Of a stretch of 64,000 nucleotides of DNA, positions 31,265-40,616 are shown piece after piece. Within the stretch, counting starts at the first letter, position 1. Each line of letters starts with the position of its first letter. The translations under genes and the position numbers were made by a program. The DNA comes from Thiosocius sp963759055 (GTDB taxonomy: Bacteria; Pseudomonadota; Gammaproteobacteria; Chromatiales; Chromatiaceae): positions 260,306 through 324,305 of the forward strand of contig CAVWYD010000006.1 of assembly GCA_963759055.1 (NCBI GenBank), read 5' to 3'. Below the pieces are notes generated by a model. That model had not been told where the DNA came from. It saw nothing but the letters and a program-made list of their open reading frames with translations, and ran no database searches.

Positions 31265-31267
31265 ACC

Positions 31268-31395
31268 GTTCCCCGTCAGCGATTCGCGCTTCAGACTGCT
31301 GAAGAAGCGCTCGGTTGGCGCGTATCCCAGCAGTTACCTTTGCGGCTCATTGAGCACACAATGTGGCCTAATCCATGGCTCAGAGTCGATTGTGG
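31268..31395 (-). mobile_element. remnant of an IS3-family transposase (OrfB)
   Basis: On the minus strand CSMSRKGNCWDT is followed, after one frame change, by APTERFFSSLKRESLTGNG. Together these are the conserved M-S-R-x-G-N-C-x-D-N-A-x-x-E-x-F-F-x-x-L-K block around the catalytic Glu of IS3-family OrfB. Only about 40 residues survive and no terminal repeats are visible. Confidence 0.8.
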
Positions 31396-31470
31396 TCCGC
31401 TGCGCCGCGCAGTGAAGAGGTCCGTTGTGCGCTTGTAGCTGCTGGTTGTTGCATGTCCGTGAACGGCAGA

Positions 31471-31516
31471 TCTGTAACAGAAACGGACATAACAAGCCGT
31501 ATTCGCTTCTTCCGAG
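31471..31516 (+). repeat. dispersed 46-base repeat, copy 1
   Basis: It starts TCTGTAACAG and ends CGCTTCTTCCGAG. It matches copy 2 at 38705-38750 over 46 bases with five differences. Similar words (GTAACAGGAACGG) occur near 14597. The rest of 31400-31884 shows no gene. Confidence 0.7.
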
Positions 31517-31884
31517 ATCAGCGGATTCCTCGGAAAGATTACACCCATGGAGTTTTACCAACAGGCCAGACTGTCTAGTTTTGAGGGGTTCACTTGACGG
31601 GGATGATTCGTCGTGAATACGTCAGACTGCCAATTTTCTGAAAACGGTCAGGATCTCTAGCAAAAATTTGTGAACTTCGGACACCACTACAACGATGATC
31701 CAGATCATCAAGCGCTGGCCGGAAAAACACCGTAGATCATTAGCGGCGATCCTCCAACTCGGTGAGCAACACTCAGTCACTATTCATGCCTATCACACTG
31801 CAACGGTTTTTGCAGACTCCAATCGTCGCGTGATTAAGAATTCGCAAGCCACAGGAGCGAAATGAAAGCTGTTGACTTAATGAC

Positions 31885-32517
31885 TCAGCCTCGTTTTTCT
31901 GGGTTGGCCCGTGTATAGCGATCGAAGAAAATCCGTACCAGATCAGACCGTGTCACGACTCCAATTACATGATGCTCCTGGTCACACACCAGGACACGCT
32001 TGACGCGGTGTTTTTGCATCAATTCCAGGGCGTCATTGACGAAGTGGTCGGGTGACGCACATACCACATCCCGTACCATGTGATCGGACACTGGGTCGTC
32101 AGGACCTTCAGGTTCGGTGTTGTGCGCAAGATGACTGAACAAGGACTCCAGCGTCTGCCAGAGATTGTGGGTTGGATGGTGTGCCGGCACCCCAAGTCCT
32201 CGCAGAAAATCCGCCTCGGTAATAATGCCGACGAGTTGCTCGTCATCGTCCACAATAGGCAATCCGCTGATACGCTCAGTGACCATAATGTGAGCCGCTT
32301 CCGACATGGTTGTCTCCGGACGCACGACACGCACGGGCTGGCTCATGATGCGCGAAATCAGCAGCGATTCAGAGGCCCGCTGACGGGCAAAGTGCTCCGC
32401 CCGTTCCGCCAGGGTCATGAGGTCATTCACACCAACGTCCACGAAGGTGTCCATGCTCTGTAATGCACGTTCATAGTCCTCACGACTTGGATGCGGCTGC
32501 TTTTGGTCGTCACTCAT
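31885..32517 (-). CDS. CBS-domain protein
   Basis: A 210-residue cytoplasmic protein. After a short polar start (MSDDQKQPHPSREDYERAL) and a helix come two CBS domains: the first has SQPVRVVRPETTMSEAAHIM and GLPIVDDDEQLVGIITEADF, the second has VVCASPDHFVNDALELMQ and VLVCDQEHHVIGVVTRSDLV. Such pairs bind adenosine nucleotides and regulate a partner. GGTGGAGAAA precedes the ATG. It starts 28 bases after the HPP membrane protein, which is a recurrent partnership, so it probably gates or senses for that protein. Confidence 0.88.
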   Translation of the reverse strand: MSDDQKQPHPSREDYERALQSMDTFVDVGVNDLMTLAERAEHFARQRASESLLISRIMSQPVRVVRPETTMSEAAHIMVTERISGLPIVDDDEQLVGIITEADFLRGLGVPAHHPTHNLWQTLESLFSHLAHNTEPEGPDDPVSDHMVRDVVCASPDHFVNDALELMQKHRVKRVLVCDQEHHVIGVVTRSDLVRIFFDRYTRANPEKRG

Positions 32518-32545
32518 GGGGTTTCTCCACCGATACCTGGCCTTG

Positions 32546-33115
32546 TTACGGTTTTGTCTCCGAGGCTTTAACGCGTTGCCCCAGTGCAACGGGATATCGA
32601 CGCCATGGAAAAGGATAGTTGAACACTAGGGCGACCAACAGGATGGTTACAGCATTCAGCATCACGGGTGTGAGTACGTATAGGTAACCCAGTTGATGAA
32701 CCGCACTGTCACCTACCACAGCGCTCAACGCCGTAGCGCCACCGGGAGGATGCATGCATCGCAGGTAGTGCATGGCGCCAATCGCCAGTCCGACGGCTAC
32801 AGGTGCGGCCAGATCCGTATCGGGTATTGCCTGGATACAGGCGACTCCGATCATGGCAGACACCAGATGCCCACCAAACACCGGCCAGGGTTGAGACAAA
32901 GGGCCATGGGGGACTGCGAACAACAACACTGCAGACGCACCCATCGATGCCACCAAGCTGACGCTCCCAACGGCGCCCAATTGGGCCTTGCTGATCAGCA
33001 TGACGCCGATCAATCCAACGAGGCCACCAACCATGGAAAGCAACATTTCCAGATAGCCGGCACGATCACTTCGTATTCCTGCGAAACGTCGCAAAAGTGC
33101 CAGTACTTCACGCAT
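32546..33115 (-). CDS. HPP-family integral membrane protein
   Basis: A 189-residue protein of the HPP family, with four to five membrane helices and the name-giving motif CMHPPGGATALSAVV near residue 120. Helices are visible at MLLSMVGGLVGLIGVMLIS, VSLVASMGASAVLLFAV, VSAMIGVACIQAI, AVGLAIGAMHYL and LTPVMLNAVTILLVALVF. Some family members carry nitrite or related anions into organelles or cells; the bacterial substrate is uncertain. It is encoded divergently from the LysR regulator and upstream of the CBS protein, which suggests LysR control of a two-gene operon. Confidence 0.87.
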   Translation of the reverse strand: MREVLALLRRFAGIRSDRAGYLEMLLSMVGGLVGLIGVMLISKAQLGAVGSVSLVASMGASAVLLFAVPHGPLSQPWPVFGGHLVSAMIGVACIQAIPDTDLAAPVAVGLAIGAMHYLRCMHPPGGATALSAVVGDSAVHQLGYLYVLTPVMLNAVTILLVALVFNYPFPWRRYPVALGQRVKASETKP

Positions 33116-33259
33116 TGAAAGTTTCCTCAGGCGTCCAGGGCCGTATCTTCGGGGCTACGCGCTGCGGTGGAACGGCGCATTACTTTCTCCAACAAGTTGG
33201 CAGGAATGCATCGTATTGGTGCCACTGTGCATTCGACAAACGATATTTATTGACCGAAT

Positions 33260-33278
33260 ATATCGGTATTTCCGATAT
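33260..33278. promoter_or_regulatory. palindromic operator between the HPP and LysR genes
   Basis: A perfect inverted repeat of 7-base arms, ATATCGG and CCGATAT, around TATTT. Another ATCGG-related half (CGATAT) lies just upstream at 33241-33246. It ends 21 bases before the LysR start, in the divergent intergenic region, as expected for a LysR-type autoregulatory site. Confidence 0.6.
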
Positions 33279-33299
33279 TTAAGGAGGCGTTGCACCAGA

Positions 33300-34154
33300 A
33301 TGGACATCGATCAGGCCCGGACCTTTCTCGCCATCGCGGCTCACGGAAGCTTCCTCGAGGCGGCCAAAAGGGTACACGTGACGCAATCGACAGTGAGTGC
33401 CCGGGTCCAGAACCTGGAGTCCGAACTGGGCGCAAAGCTGTTCATCAGAAACCGTGCCGGCGCCAGTCTCACGGCTGCCGGGCAGCGATTCCTCCGGCAC
33501 GCCAAGTCACTGGTGTTGACGATGGAGCAGGCACGACACGAGGTAGGTCTGCCGAGTCGCTACCGGGCCACTGTCCGAATTGGTGGCCGCATCGCGCTGT
33601 GGGAACAGTTTCTGCCGAGTTGGGTTGGATGGATGCGCAAGACCGCCCCTGACGTGTCTATCCGCAGTGAAATCGGGTTTGAGGAAGACCTGATGCGTCG
33701 GCTTATCGAAGGAACGCTGGATATCGGTGTGATGTACACACCGAGCCATGCGCCCGATCTGATCGTGGAGCATCTGTTTGACGAAACGCTGGTCATGGTC
33801 AGCACGCGCCCCGACACGAAATGGCCAGGTGATGACTATGTCTACGTCGAGTGGGGGCCGGGTTTCTATGCCAAACACCAGGAGAGCTATCCCGATCTCG
33901 AGCGGCCGGCCCAGATCGTCAACATTGGCTGGCTCGGTATCCAGCTGATCCTGGCCAACGGAGGTTCGTGTTTTCTACCCATCCGCATGGCCCGGCCGCT
34001 GATTCATGAAGGGCGACTTTTCCAGGTCGTGACAGCCCCCGAGTTTCCTCACCCGGCCTACATGGTTTTCCCGCGCAAGGCCGACAGCGAAGTCCTGCAG
34101 CAGGCCGTACAGGGGGTGCGGGAGCTGGCATACAAGGAACAAAGGCAATCCTGA
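33300..34154 (+). CDS. LysR-family transcriptional regulator
   Basis: A 284-residue LysR-type regulator. The N-terminal winged helix-turn-helix reads DQARTFLAIAAHGSFLEAAK, then RVHVTQSTVSARVQNLESEL and GAKLFIRNRAGASLTAAGQR, a complete HTH_1 domain. The C-terminal co-inducer domain starts with VRIGGRIALWEQFLPSWVG and includes DIGVMYTPSHAPDLIVEHLF. AAGGAGG lies 12 bases before the ATG. It is divergent from the HPP-CBS pair and has a palindrome in the shared promoter region. The inducer cannot be deduced. Confidence 0.92.
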   Translation: MDIDQARTFLAIAAHGSFLEAAKRVHVTQSTVSARVQNLESELGAKLFIRNRAGASLTAAGQRFLRHAKSLVLTMEQARHEVGLPSRYRATVRIGGRIALWEQFLPSWVGWMRKTAPDVSIRSEIGFEEDLMRRLIEGTLDIGVMYTPSHAPDLIVEHLFDETLVMVSTRPDTKWPGDDYVYVEWGPGFYAKHQESYPDLERPAQIVNIGWLGIQLILANGGSCFLPIRMARPLIHEGRLFQVVTAPEFPHPAYMVFPRKADSEVLQQAVQGVRELAYKEQRQS

Positions 34155-34335
34155 AACGGCCAATCGGGATTCTCGCTGCAACATCCGTCATCGCGCCGGA
34201 CTGTGAATCTCCGGTTCCGCCCTGTTTCGGCGTCAATTCCTGGCCATGGCCGTGTCGCTACGCGCATGCCGGTTTATCGAAGCGACGCACCGTTGATCGC
34301 ATACACCATGTCCATGGCGAGGCCGGACTCGAAGA

Positions 34336-34737
34336 CTATTCATTCAGCAGTTTCGTCAGTTCATCAAGATCGAGCAGTTGTTGGGCGCGTTCGAAAAGCT
34401 CTTTCTCCTCGAAACGAATATGTGCCTGTAAGAAGGTCCGCAAATCGGGCTAGGTTTTCGGTTTGATCGTCTGCAATCAGACGCCGCAAAGCCGCGTGTT
34501 CGATGAGCGTGCGTTCGACTAACGCAGTCTCACCGGCAAGTTGCATCGCGGGCAGCAAAACGTCCTCCTCGAGTCGGAAGTGCGGCTCCAGCTCGACCTC
34601 AAATCGGGCAACCACCGTTGACCAGATGTGCGCCTGATCATGCGCTCTCCGTTGGCGGCCTGACGCGCCTTGCGCGCCAGCACCAGACCACTGTGGTGAT
34701 CACTGGACAAGGAGCGAAGTGCGGGGTGTCGTTGCAT
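34336..34737 (-). CDS. hemerythrin HHE-domain protein, two frameshifts
   Basis: A small four-helix metal-binding protein of about 133 residues. It reads in three frames: LRSLSSDHHSGLVLARKARQ, then VVARFEVELEPHFRLEEDVL and HAALRRLIADDQT, then IRFEEKELFERAQQLL to LLNE and stop. The His and Glu residues of helices 1 to 4 (HH, H-F-x-x-E-E, H, H-x-x-x-E) fit a di-iron site. Shifts lie near 34617 and 34433. It starts 6 bases after the ptsP stop, so it is the last gene of that minus-strand unit. Hemerythrin-like proteins bind O2 or NO, or hold iron; which applies is not known. Confidence 0.72.
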
Positions 34738-34743
34738 CGCCTT

Positions 34744-37138
34744 TCAGACCGCCGCGACCAAGGATTGTTGCCTGCCGTCAGGCTGCGCTGGGTCGGACCC
34801 GGAGGGTGACATCAATTGCTCCAGACCGATATCGAGACGAACGCCATCCAGCAGCTGGTGTATCTTATCCGAGCTTTCACATCGCAGCGCCTCGGCAGCC
34901 AGCGAGCGCATGGCGCCTGAAGTGACGCTTGCGCACGGCCCATTTCACTTTGAGCAATCACCGCCGGACTCATGCTGAGCCCATCGAAACCCATCCCCAG
35001 CAAGAACCAATGCAATCGCGGGATCGCCGGCGATCTCGCCGCACACTGTCACCGGCGTTTCCGGCGCGAGGCGCCGCGTCCGCAATCTGGTTGAGCGCCT
35101 GCAACAATGCGGGTGCACGGGATCGAGACGGGCGGAAGACCAGCGGATTGTTCCGGTCGGACGCCAACAGAAACTGCGCCAGATCGTTGGTCCCAACGGA
35201 CAGGAAATCGACACGACGGGCCAGCGCCTCGACCTGGTAGACAGCCGCCGGGACTTCGATCATGACCCCGACGTCAGGCCAAGAAACGGGAGGTCCGTCA
35301 TCGAGCAACTGGCTGTCGTGCCTGTTGAAGCAGTTGCAGAGCCTGCTCCAGCTCATCGAGCCCACTGATCATGGGAAACAACAGCCGCAGATTGCCCAGG
35401 CCGAGGTCCGCACGCAAAACCGCGCGCAGTTGGGTCAGAAATATCTCGGGATGATCCAACATGAATCGGATACCCACGCTGACCATACGCCGTGCTCGAT
35501 TCCCGGTCTCACGCAGGTAAGGCAGTTGCTTGTCGCCCCCCACATCGAGCGTACGCAGGGTCACGGGTAACGGACTCATGGTCTGTAAGACCCGTCGATA
35601 GAGTTGCTGTTGCTCCAATTCGCTGGGTAGGCGATCGAACAACATGAACGGCAACTCAGACCGGTAGAGACCGATTCCCGCTGAGCCGGCAGCGTCCGCA
35701 ACCTCCAGGTCCGCGCTGAGGCCCGCATTGATGAAAAGCTGGACGCTCTCGCCATTCGCTGTCACCGTGTCCAGTTTCCTCAAAGGCTCGAGGTTCTCGT
35801 CAGTACGCCGCTGACTTTCGAACGAACGCTCGAACTCCTCCCGCAAGCTTGCACTCAATCGAAGATGCACGTGCCCCGTCGTGCCGTCTATCGCGAGTTC
35901 CTGGCCATCGAGATGGGTCAAAGGCAGGCCGGAAACACCCACCACCGCAGGTATACCCAAAGCGCGCGCCAGGATTGCGGCATGCGACAGGGATGAGCCG
36001 TCACCCGACACGATGCCGACGAGATTTCCGCCCTGCGCCTGACCGATATCGAGCGCGCTCAGGCGCTCACCGATGAGCACCGTGGGCGTCTGACCGATCT
36101 CCACCTTGTTGGCCTCACCCAGCAGGTGGCCCAGGATACGCCCCCCAAGCGCGCGAATATCTGCTGCCCGCTCACGGAGATAGGGGTCGGACATCGCGTC
36201 GAAGCGGGCGGCATGAGGATTCAATGGCCCGGGAGACCGCGCCGGGCGCCCAATTGCCTCGCCCTATTTCGGCCAATGCCGCCTCCAGAATCTCGGGGCT
36301 GTCGAGCAATAATTCATAGGCGCCAAACAGGGCACGATCCGCTTCGGAAAGTCGTTCCAGCCAGATCTTCGTTCAGGGCGGCCGTTTCGTCCGCGAACGG
36401 CGTGTGAATGGCATCGCGCAGAAGAGTTTCTTCGGCCTGCGTGTCCGAGATCGGGCGATCGGGAATAGCTGCCGATCGGGCTGGACTCCTGATCACCACG
36501 ACACCAAGGCCGATAGCCAGGCCCGGGGCGCCGGCCATGCCGTCGATCAACGTGGCTTGGCCTGCAACTCGCGGACGACATACCCGGCACCACTCGCCGC
36601 TGGCCTTTGGCATGAGCGATCGCGCCGTCCGAGCTGGACGGCAAGCGTGGTGAGCATCGCCTCGTCGGCATCGTCGAAACGGCGTGCCTCATGCTGTCGT
36701 ACCAGCAATACACCCTGAACCCGTGTCTTGTGGACGACCGGCACACCAAGAAATCCCTGGTAGCGTTCAGCGCCGGCCTGCAGCAGGAAGTCCTGATCAA
36801 GCTCCGGCGGTACGTGTTCGAGATTGAGTGATCGACGACTCGCGGCGACCCTGGCCAATCAATCCCTCGCCAAAATCGCATTGGACCTTGCCGACCACGC
36901 TAGACGACAGACCATCCGTGGCGGCAATGACATGCCGGCGGTTACTTTCATCAGTGAAATAGACCGTACAGACGTCGACCTCCATGACCTCCCGCGTACG
37001 ACGTACCAATACGCTCAATGCACTCTCCAGGTCGGGCGCCGAATCGACCTCACGCACGACCCGTGTGAGTTCGGCAAGGCGCTGGCCGGACTGGGAGTTC
37101 GAGTTGTCCACGTCGCTGAACAGTCCTTCAGTGCTCAC
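34744..37138 (-). pseudogene. ptsP: PtsP: GAF-domain phosphoenolpyruvate-protein phosphotransferase, many frameshifts
   Basis: Enzyme I of the nitrogen-related PTS. Pieces appear in the right order on one strand: a GAF domain (VVREVDSAPDLESALSVLVR, VDVCTVYFTD, YQGFLGVPVVHKTRVQGVLL), a linker (GMAGAPGLAIGLGVVVI), the phosphohistidine domain (GIVSGDGSSLSHAAILARAL, with the active His), and the PEP-binding barrel (GIGLYRSELPFMLFDRLPSE, LRTLDVGGDKQLPYL, MIEVPAAVYQVEALARRVDF, LSVGTNDLAQFLLASDRNNP). At least seven shifts occur in 2.4 kb, so it is either a pseudogene or badly sequenced. The start overlaps the end of the DsrC-like gene by 11 bases. Confidence 0.85.
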
Positions 37139-37769
37139 CCTTGGTGCGCAGCAGCCCGGCCAAACGATTGCCCTGTTTCTGCGGACCGCCGATAGGAAAC
37201 AGCCTGTGCAGATGGCCGTTCGACCCGCGCTCCGGGTCCCATACCTTGCGGAAATGTCGAATCATGTCGCGCACACTCGCCTGGGACCCGTGGTCGGCAT
37301 AGTGCTCACGCAGAAACCGGATCACCTCCCAGTGCTCGGCGTTCAGAACCAGGCCTTCGTGCGCCGCCAGGGCCTTGGCGAACGCCTCAGACCAGTCAGC
37401 CGGGTCGACCAGATAGCCTTCACTGTCGGTCAGGATCTCGCGGCCGTTCACCTGTACCGACCGGGTCGTCATGCCGGGATAGGCATTGCTCCCGGCCGGG
37501 AACTCCCCAGGGGTACCCGTGGAATCGTTTGCGGACTGCGTGATCGACCAAAGGTCCACCCGAATCTCGCCATCCAGGCGCCCATGAAAGCGCTCCACTC
37601 CAGACACCAGGACCTTTCCGCTGCCTGGCGGCAGATCGAACAGCGCGATACCCGCGCGATCGGTCAACACCGGCCCCACCAAGTGATCTTCGGCATCCAT
37701 CTGCAGCGCCACGGGGGTGCGCTTCAACGGTTCGTTCGTAAATTTTATGGCCACGCGTACAGAGATCAT
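37128..37769 (-). CDS. DsrC/TusE-like protein with an N-terminal beta-sandwich-like extension and no cysteine
   Basis: A 213-residue protein of two parts. Residues about 1-75 look like a small beta-rich fold (carboxypeptidase-regulatory or transthyretin-like pattern: GPVLTDRAGIALFDLPPGSG). Residues about 106-213 are a DsrC/TusE domain: VNGREILTDSEGYLVDPADW, LNAEHWEVIRFLREHY, and the tail LFPIGGPQKQGNRLAGLLRT. Ordinary DsrC carries two Cys in the tail and TusE one; this protein has none, so it cannot carry persulfide sulfur there. It overlaps ptsP and probably forms an operon with ptsP and the hemerythrin gene. A regulatory role is inference. Confidence 0.8.
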   Translation of the reverse strand: MISVRVAIKFTNEPLKRTPVALQMDAEDHLVGPVLTDRAGIALFDLPPGSGKVLVSGVERFHGRLDGEIRVDLWSITQSANDSTGTPGEFPAGSNAYPGMTTRSVQVNGREILTDSEGYLVDPADWSEAFAKALAAHEGLVLNAEHWEVIRFLREHYADHGSQASVRDMIRHFRKVWDPERGSNGHLHRLFPIGGPQKQGNRLAGLLRTKGEH

Positions 37770-38127
37770 TGCTCCCTACCTCTTTAATTCGTCTCCACTG
37801 AGTCCGGCCCCGAAACAAACGGTTATCACCCGTTTGCTGCGGGAATAAGAACCAACCCTCCATCACCCGCCACCTTATTTACCGCTTTACGAAGGCCGTG
37901 ATGTAGACGCGAGTGGGTCTTATCGCCAGCTCGAATCATTCCGTTGTGATTCCAATATACGCGCGGAAAATGGTTCTATAAAACGAAATTCACAGAACTT
38001 TGTTATCGAATAATTCGATATATTTCTGCTTCAGAACTCGGCTTGTTTGGCTTATAAAGTTGCTGGAAGGCACCCCTGCAAGTCGGACACATAGCCCAAG
38101 AGGTGACCCGAACACCCAGGAGATACG
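37770..38127 (+). other. 358-base intergenic region
   Basis: The upstream region of the DsrC-like gene (minus) and of the small plus-strand gene. It is relatively A+T-rich in its second half. I see no RNA gene or clear palindrome. AGGAGATACG precedes the ATG at 38128. Confidence 0.4.
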
Positions 38128-38325
38128 ATGCCAAATGAACACGATCTAGCCGAATTGGTTCGGAACGCCTGCCTTGAGGCAGCCTTGGAAGCATACGAAA
38201 GCGCCGGAATCAGCGGACTCTGCCACGAAGGACGCTGGGAGATTGCTGTTCAGGCCATTCGTTGCGTGGATTTACACGCCCTGATCAAAAAGGAAGCCGC
38301 GGTCATAGACGCACCGATCGAATAG
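38128..38325 (+). CDS. small conserved hypothetical protein (acetyltransferase-associated type)
   Basis: A 65-residue acidic, helical protein. The pattern LVRNACLEAALEAYESAGIS followed by GLCHEGRWEIAVQAIRCVDL resembles a small family that public annotation often labels acetyltransferase without evidence. AGGAGATACG gives a good ribosome-binding site. No catalytic motif is present. Its neighbours are intergenic repeats and transposon debris, so it is probably a lone gene. Confidence 0.6.
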   Translation: MPNEHDLAELVRNACLEAALEAYESAGISGLCHEGRWEIAVQAIRCVDLHALIKKEAAVIDAPIE

Positions 38326-38704
38326 AAACAGCAGAACCCACAGAAGGGGAGTTGGTCACGCCAACCTATCCGTCTGCGACCCCGGAAGGCGGACAGTTAA
38401 GCGCCCGTCAATACATCTCAGAAAATTGTCCAGCCCTCTGCCAATACTTCCTTCGGGAGCAGTTGAAGCGACCAAATAACATGGGATGTATGGTCGCTGA
38501 TGAGGCGGTGTTGGTCGTTTATGTTGGATGCAGCTTGGCAGCGGCGTGCGCAGAGAGTTGCTGAAATATACGCGTCTTCAGGGTCGAACTTGGGCAGACG
38601 AACTCCCAGAGTGCATGTCCGCAATGCGCATGAAGCTGCCGTGTGTTGTGCAATCCGGTGCAGTGGACCGGAGTCATCCCAGTGCCGATACCGCTAACGA
38701 CCGG

Positions 38705-38750
38705 TCTGTAACAGGAACGGACGTAACCTGCCGCATTCGCTTCTTCCGAG
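38705..38750 (+). repeat. dispersed 46-base repeat, copy 2
   Basis: Aligns end to end with the copy at 31471-31516 (41 of 46 identical). Both copies lie in gene-poor DNA near transposase debris. Confidence 0.7.
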
Positions 38751-38836
38751 TTCGGCAAAGGGCATAGGTAATCGGGCCGCAAATTCAGCTTGTTGACACT
38801 CGCCAACAGTAGACGCCTGGATAATGCCGTGCCGCG

Positions 38837-39010
38837 ATGACCTGGGCGCAACGCCTCAGGCGGGTCTTCGGTATCTACATCGAGACCTACTCAGCCTGTG
38901 GCGGAGCAGTGCGGATCATCACCTGTATCGAGGATGCTGAGGTAATCGAGAAAATCCTCACCTACCTCGATGCGAAAGTCGCCGAGCCGAAAGCGTCGAT
39001 GCGCGCGCAT
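38837..39010 (+). mobile_element. C-terminal remnant of an IS91-family transposase
   Basis: MTWAQRLRRVFGIYIETYSA followed by CGGAVRIITCIEDAEVIEKI is the conserved C-terminal piece of IS91-type transposases, which usually reads I-D-I-E-T-C-x-x-C-G-G. Here the first Cys has become Tyr. The rest of the transposase is absent. No other gene is visible between 38326 and 39333. Confidence 0.75.
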
Positions 39011-39333
39011 GCCGGTCTAATGCCGTTCGCCGGTAAGCGGGACGGTCGAGCGCGGGTGCCGATGGCCACGATCAGGCAATTCAGTTGGAGGAAAAGGCCT
39101 TTCTTACTGCCTCTTTACTCCTTCCTCCGTTACCTTGATTGCCATCGTCTTGATCCCCCCTGAGTCGGCATTGGCTTCATTGCCGCGTGCCGGGTCGGCG
39201 CTGGTATCATCACAGATGCGCGTCTTATTTGATCTCCAGGTGACAAATGCCTGCGTAGACGTGATTTTGCCACAGTTTTCAATCCGGTTTGTGGCGCGGT
39301 GAATGGCAGCGGAATCCGGGGCGGGACAGGGTG

Positions 39334-40077
39334 ATGGCAGGCAAGAGTACGGATTATCCAAAGGCTCAGGTGAAGTCTGCGCGCGCGCTGGGTGTGCAGG
39401 AAGCAAGCGGTCTGGCGCGGCTTGGTGACGGCTCTTTTCTAGTCGTCGATGACGAACACGGAATATTTCGTTGCATGCCCGACGGCAGTTCGGCGCAGCT
39501 TGAGGCAGGTAAGGGTCTGTCGGATCTGGAGGGGATTGCCATTACACCCGATGGCGCGTCCGCCTTTGTCCTGTCCGAAAATGACGGCAGCATCTGGCGT
39601 TTTGCCATCGACGACGGTGATCTCCATGAGGGAGGGCGACTCGGTGAGTTGCCTCAACTGTCTAAGGAGCGGAACCATGGATGGGAGGGGATCGCCATTG
39701 CCCCTGCGGGAACCTTTGCTGCGCGCATGCTGTTGGTGGCTGCCCACCAGACCGATCCGCGCAGGGTTGGCCTGTTCGATACCGAAACCCTGAAGCAAAA
39801 TGCGCTGCTGCGGCTGCCAAAGGACGCGCGCGAGGCGATCGGCGAACTCAACGGTATTGCAGTCGACGCCGGCGGACGTATTCTGCTTTTGAGTGGCAAG
39901 ATCGGCCGCATTGCCGAGATGCGATTGGAACACGGATCATTGGCGACCGTGTCTGTCTATCGGATCGAGACTTCCAAGAACGACGTGCCCGAAGGGATCA
40001 GTATCGATGCCAAGGGCCGAGTCTGGGTCTGCACCGACGGCAAGGGCATACTGCGTCAGCTCGAGCTGTTGCCGTGA
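39334..40077 (+). CDS. beta-propeller protein (SdiA-regulated/esterase-like type)
   Basis: A 247-residue protein made of repeated beta-propeller blades of the YVTN/SMP-30-like kind: ASGLARLGDGSFLVVDDEHG, then LSDLEGIAITPDGASAFVLS, then NHGWEGIAIAP, then IGELNGIAVDAGGRILLLSG and DVPEGISIDAKGRVWVCTDG. The G-I-A-x-x-x-x-G and L-S-x-x patterns occur five times. There is no signal peptide, so it appears cytoplasmic. The start is the ATG after GGGACAGGGTG. The ligand or substrate is unknown. Confidence 0.65.
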   Translation: MAGKSTDYPKAQVKSARALGVQEASGLARLGDGSFLVVDDEHGIFRCMPDGSSAQLEAGKGLSDLEGIAITPDGASAFVLSENDGSIWRFAIDDGDLHEGGRLGELPQLSKERNHGWEGIAIAPAGTFAARMLLVAAHQTDPRRVGLFDTETLKQNALLRLPKDAREAIGELNGIAVDAGGRILLLSGKIGRIAEMRLEHGSLATVSVYRIETSKNDVPEGISIDAKGRVWVCTDGKGILRQLELLP

Positions 40078-40094
40078 CAGGCCCCTGGGCAGGC

Positions 40095-40616
40095 TTACCG
40101 AGCGGTTGAGCGTGCCACTTCTTTGCTGGCAATGAAACGCTCGATGGAGCCCGGCGATACAGCGCCAGCCTGTGCAGCTGCCAGTTCACCATCCGGATCG
40201 AAGACCAGAAAGGTCGGTGTGCCGCGCAGTGGCTCCTTGGTGAGTGCCGCATAGTAAAGGCCGATCATACCCGGTTCCCCGATGAGATTCGGATACGAGA
40301 CCTTATGCCGCCTGACGAATTCGAGCGCGGCCGCCTTCCTGGCTTCACCATCCATGCTGATGCCAAGCATCCCCACGCCTTTGCCGCGTTGTGACTCGTA
40401 AAACTGCGTATATGTCGCTGCCTCGGCATTGCAGATGTGGCAATCCGAGGCCCAGATCATAACCACCAGCCACTTGCCGTTCCCGGTGTAGGACTCAAGT
40501 TGTTGCGGTTTTCCGTCGAAATCACTGAAGACCGAGATACTGTCGGTCTGGGCTGTCACCATCGTGGTCACGGTGAGCATCAAAATCAGCAGACCCGCTT
40601 GGATTGTTTTCAGCAC
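40095..40616 (-). CDS. exported thioredoxin-like (TlpA/redoxin) protein
   Basis: A 173-residue protein with a signal peptide (LLILMLTVTTMVTAQ) and one thioredoxin fold. The active site is WASDCHICNAEAATY, a C-H-I-C motif, and the cis-Pro lies in LRGTPTFLVFDPDGEL. VGMLGISMDGEARKAAALEF is typical of TlpA-like proteins. It probably reduces or isomerises periplasmic disulfides or delivers electrons to cytochrome maturation. The GTG start after GGGGAATCC is favoured over a longer upstream frame because it gives a clean signal peptide. It converges with the beta-propeller gene. Confidence 0.8.
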   Translation of the reverse strand: MLKTIQAGLLILMLTVTTMVTAQTDSISVFSDFDGKPQQLESYTGNGKWLVVMIWASDCHICNAEAATYTQFYESQRGKGVGMLGISMDGEARKAAALEFVRRHKVSYPNLIGEPGMIGLYYAALTKEPLRGTPTFLVFDPDGELAAAQAGAVSPGSIERFIASKEVARSTAR

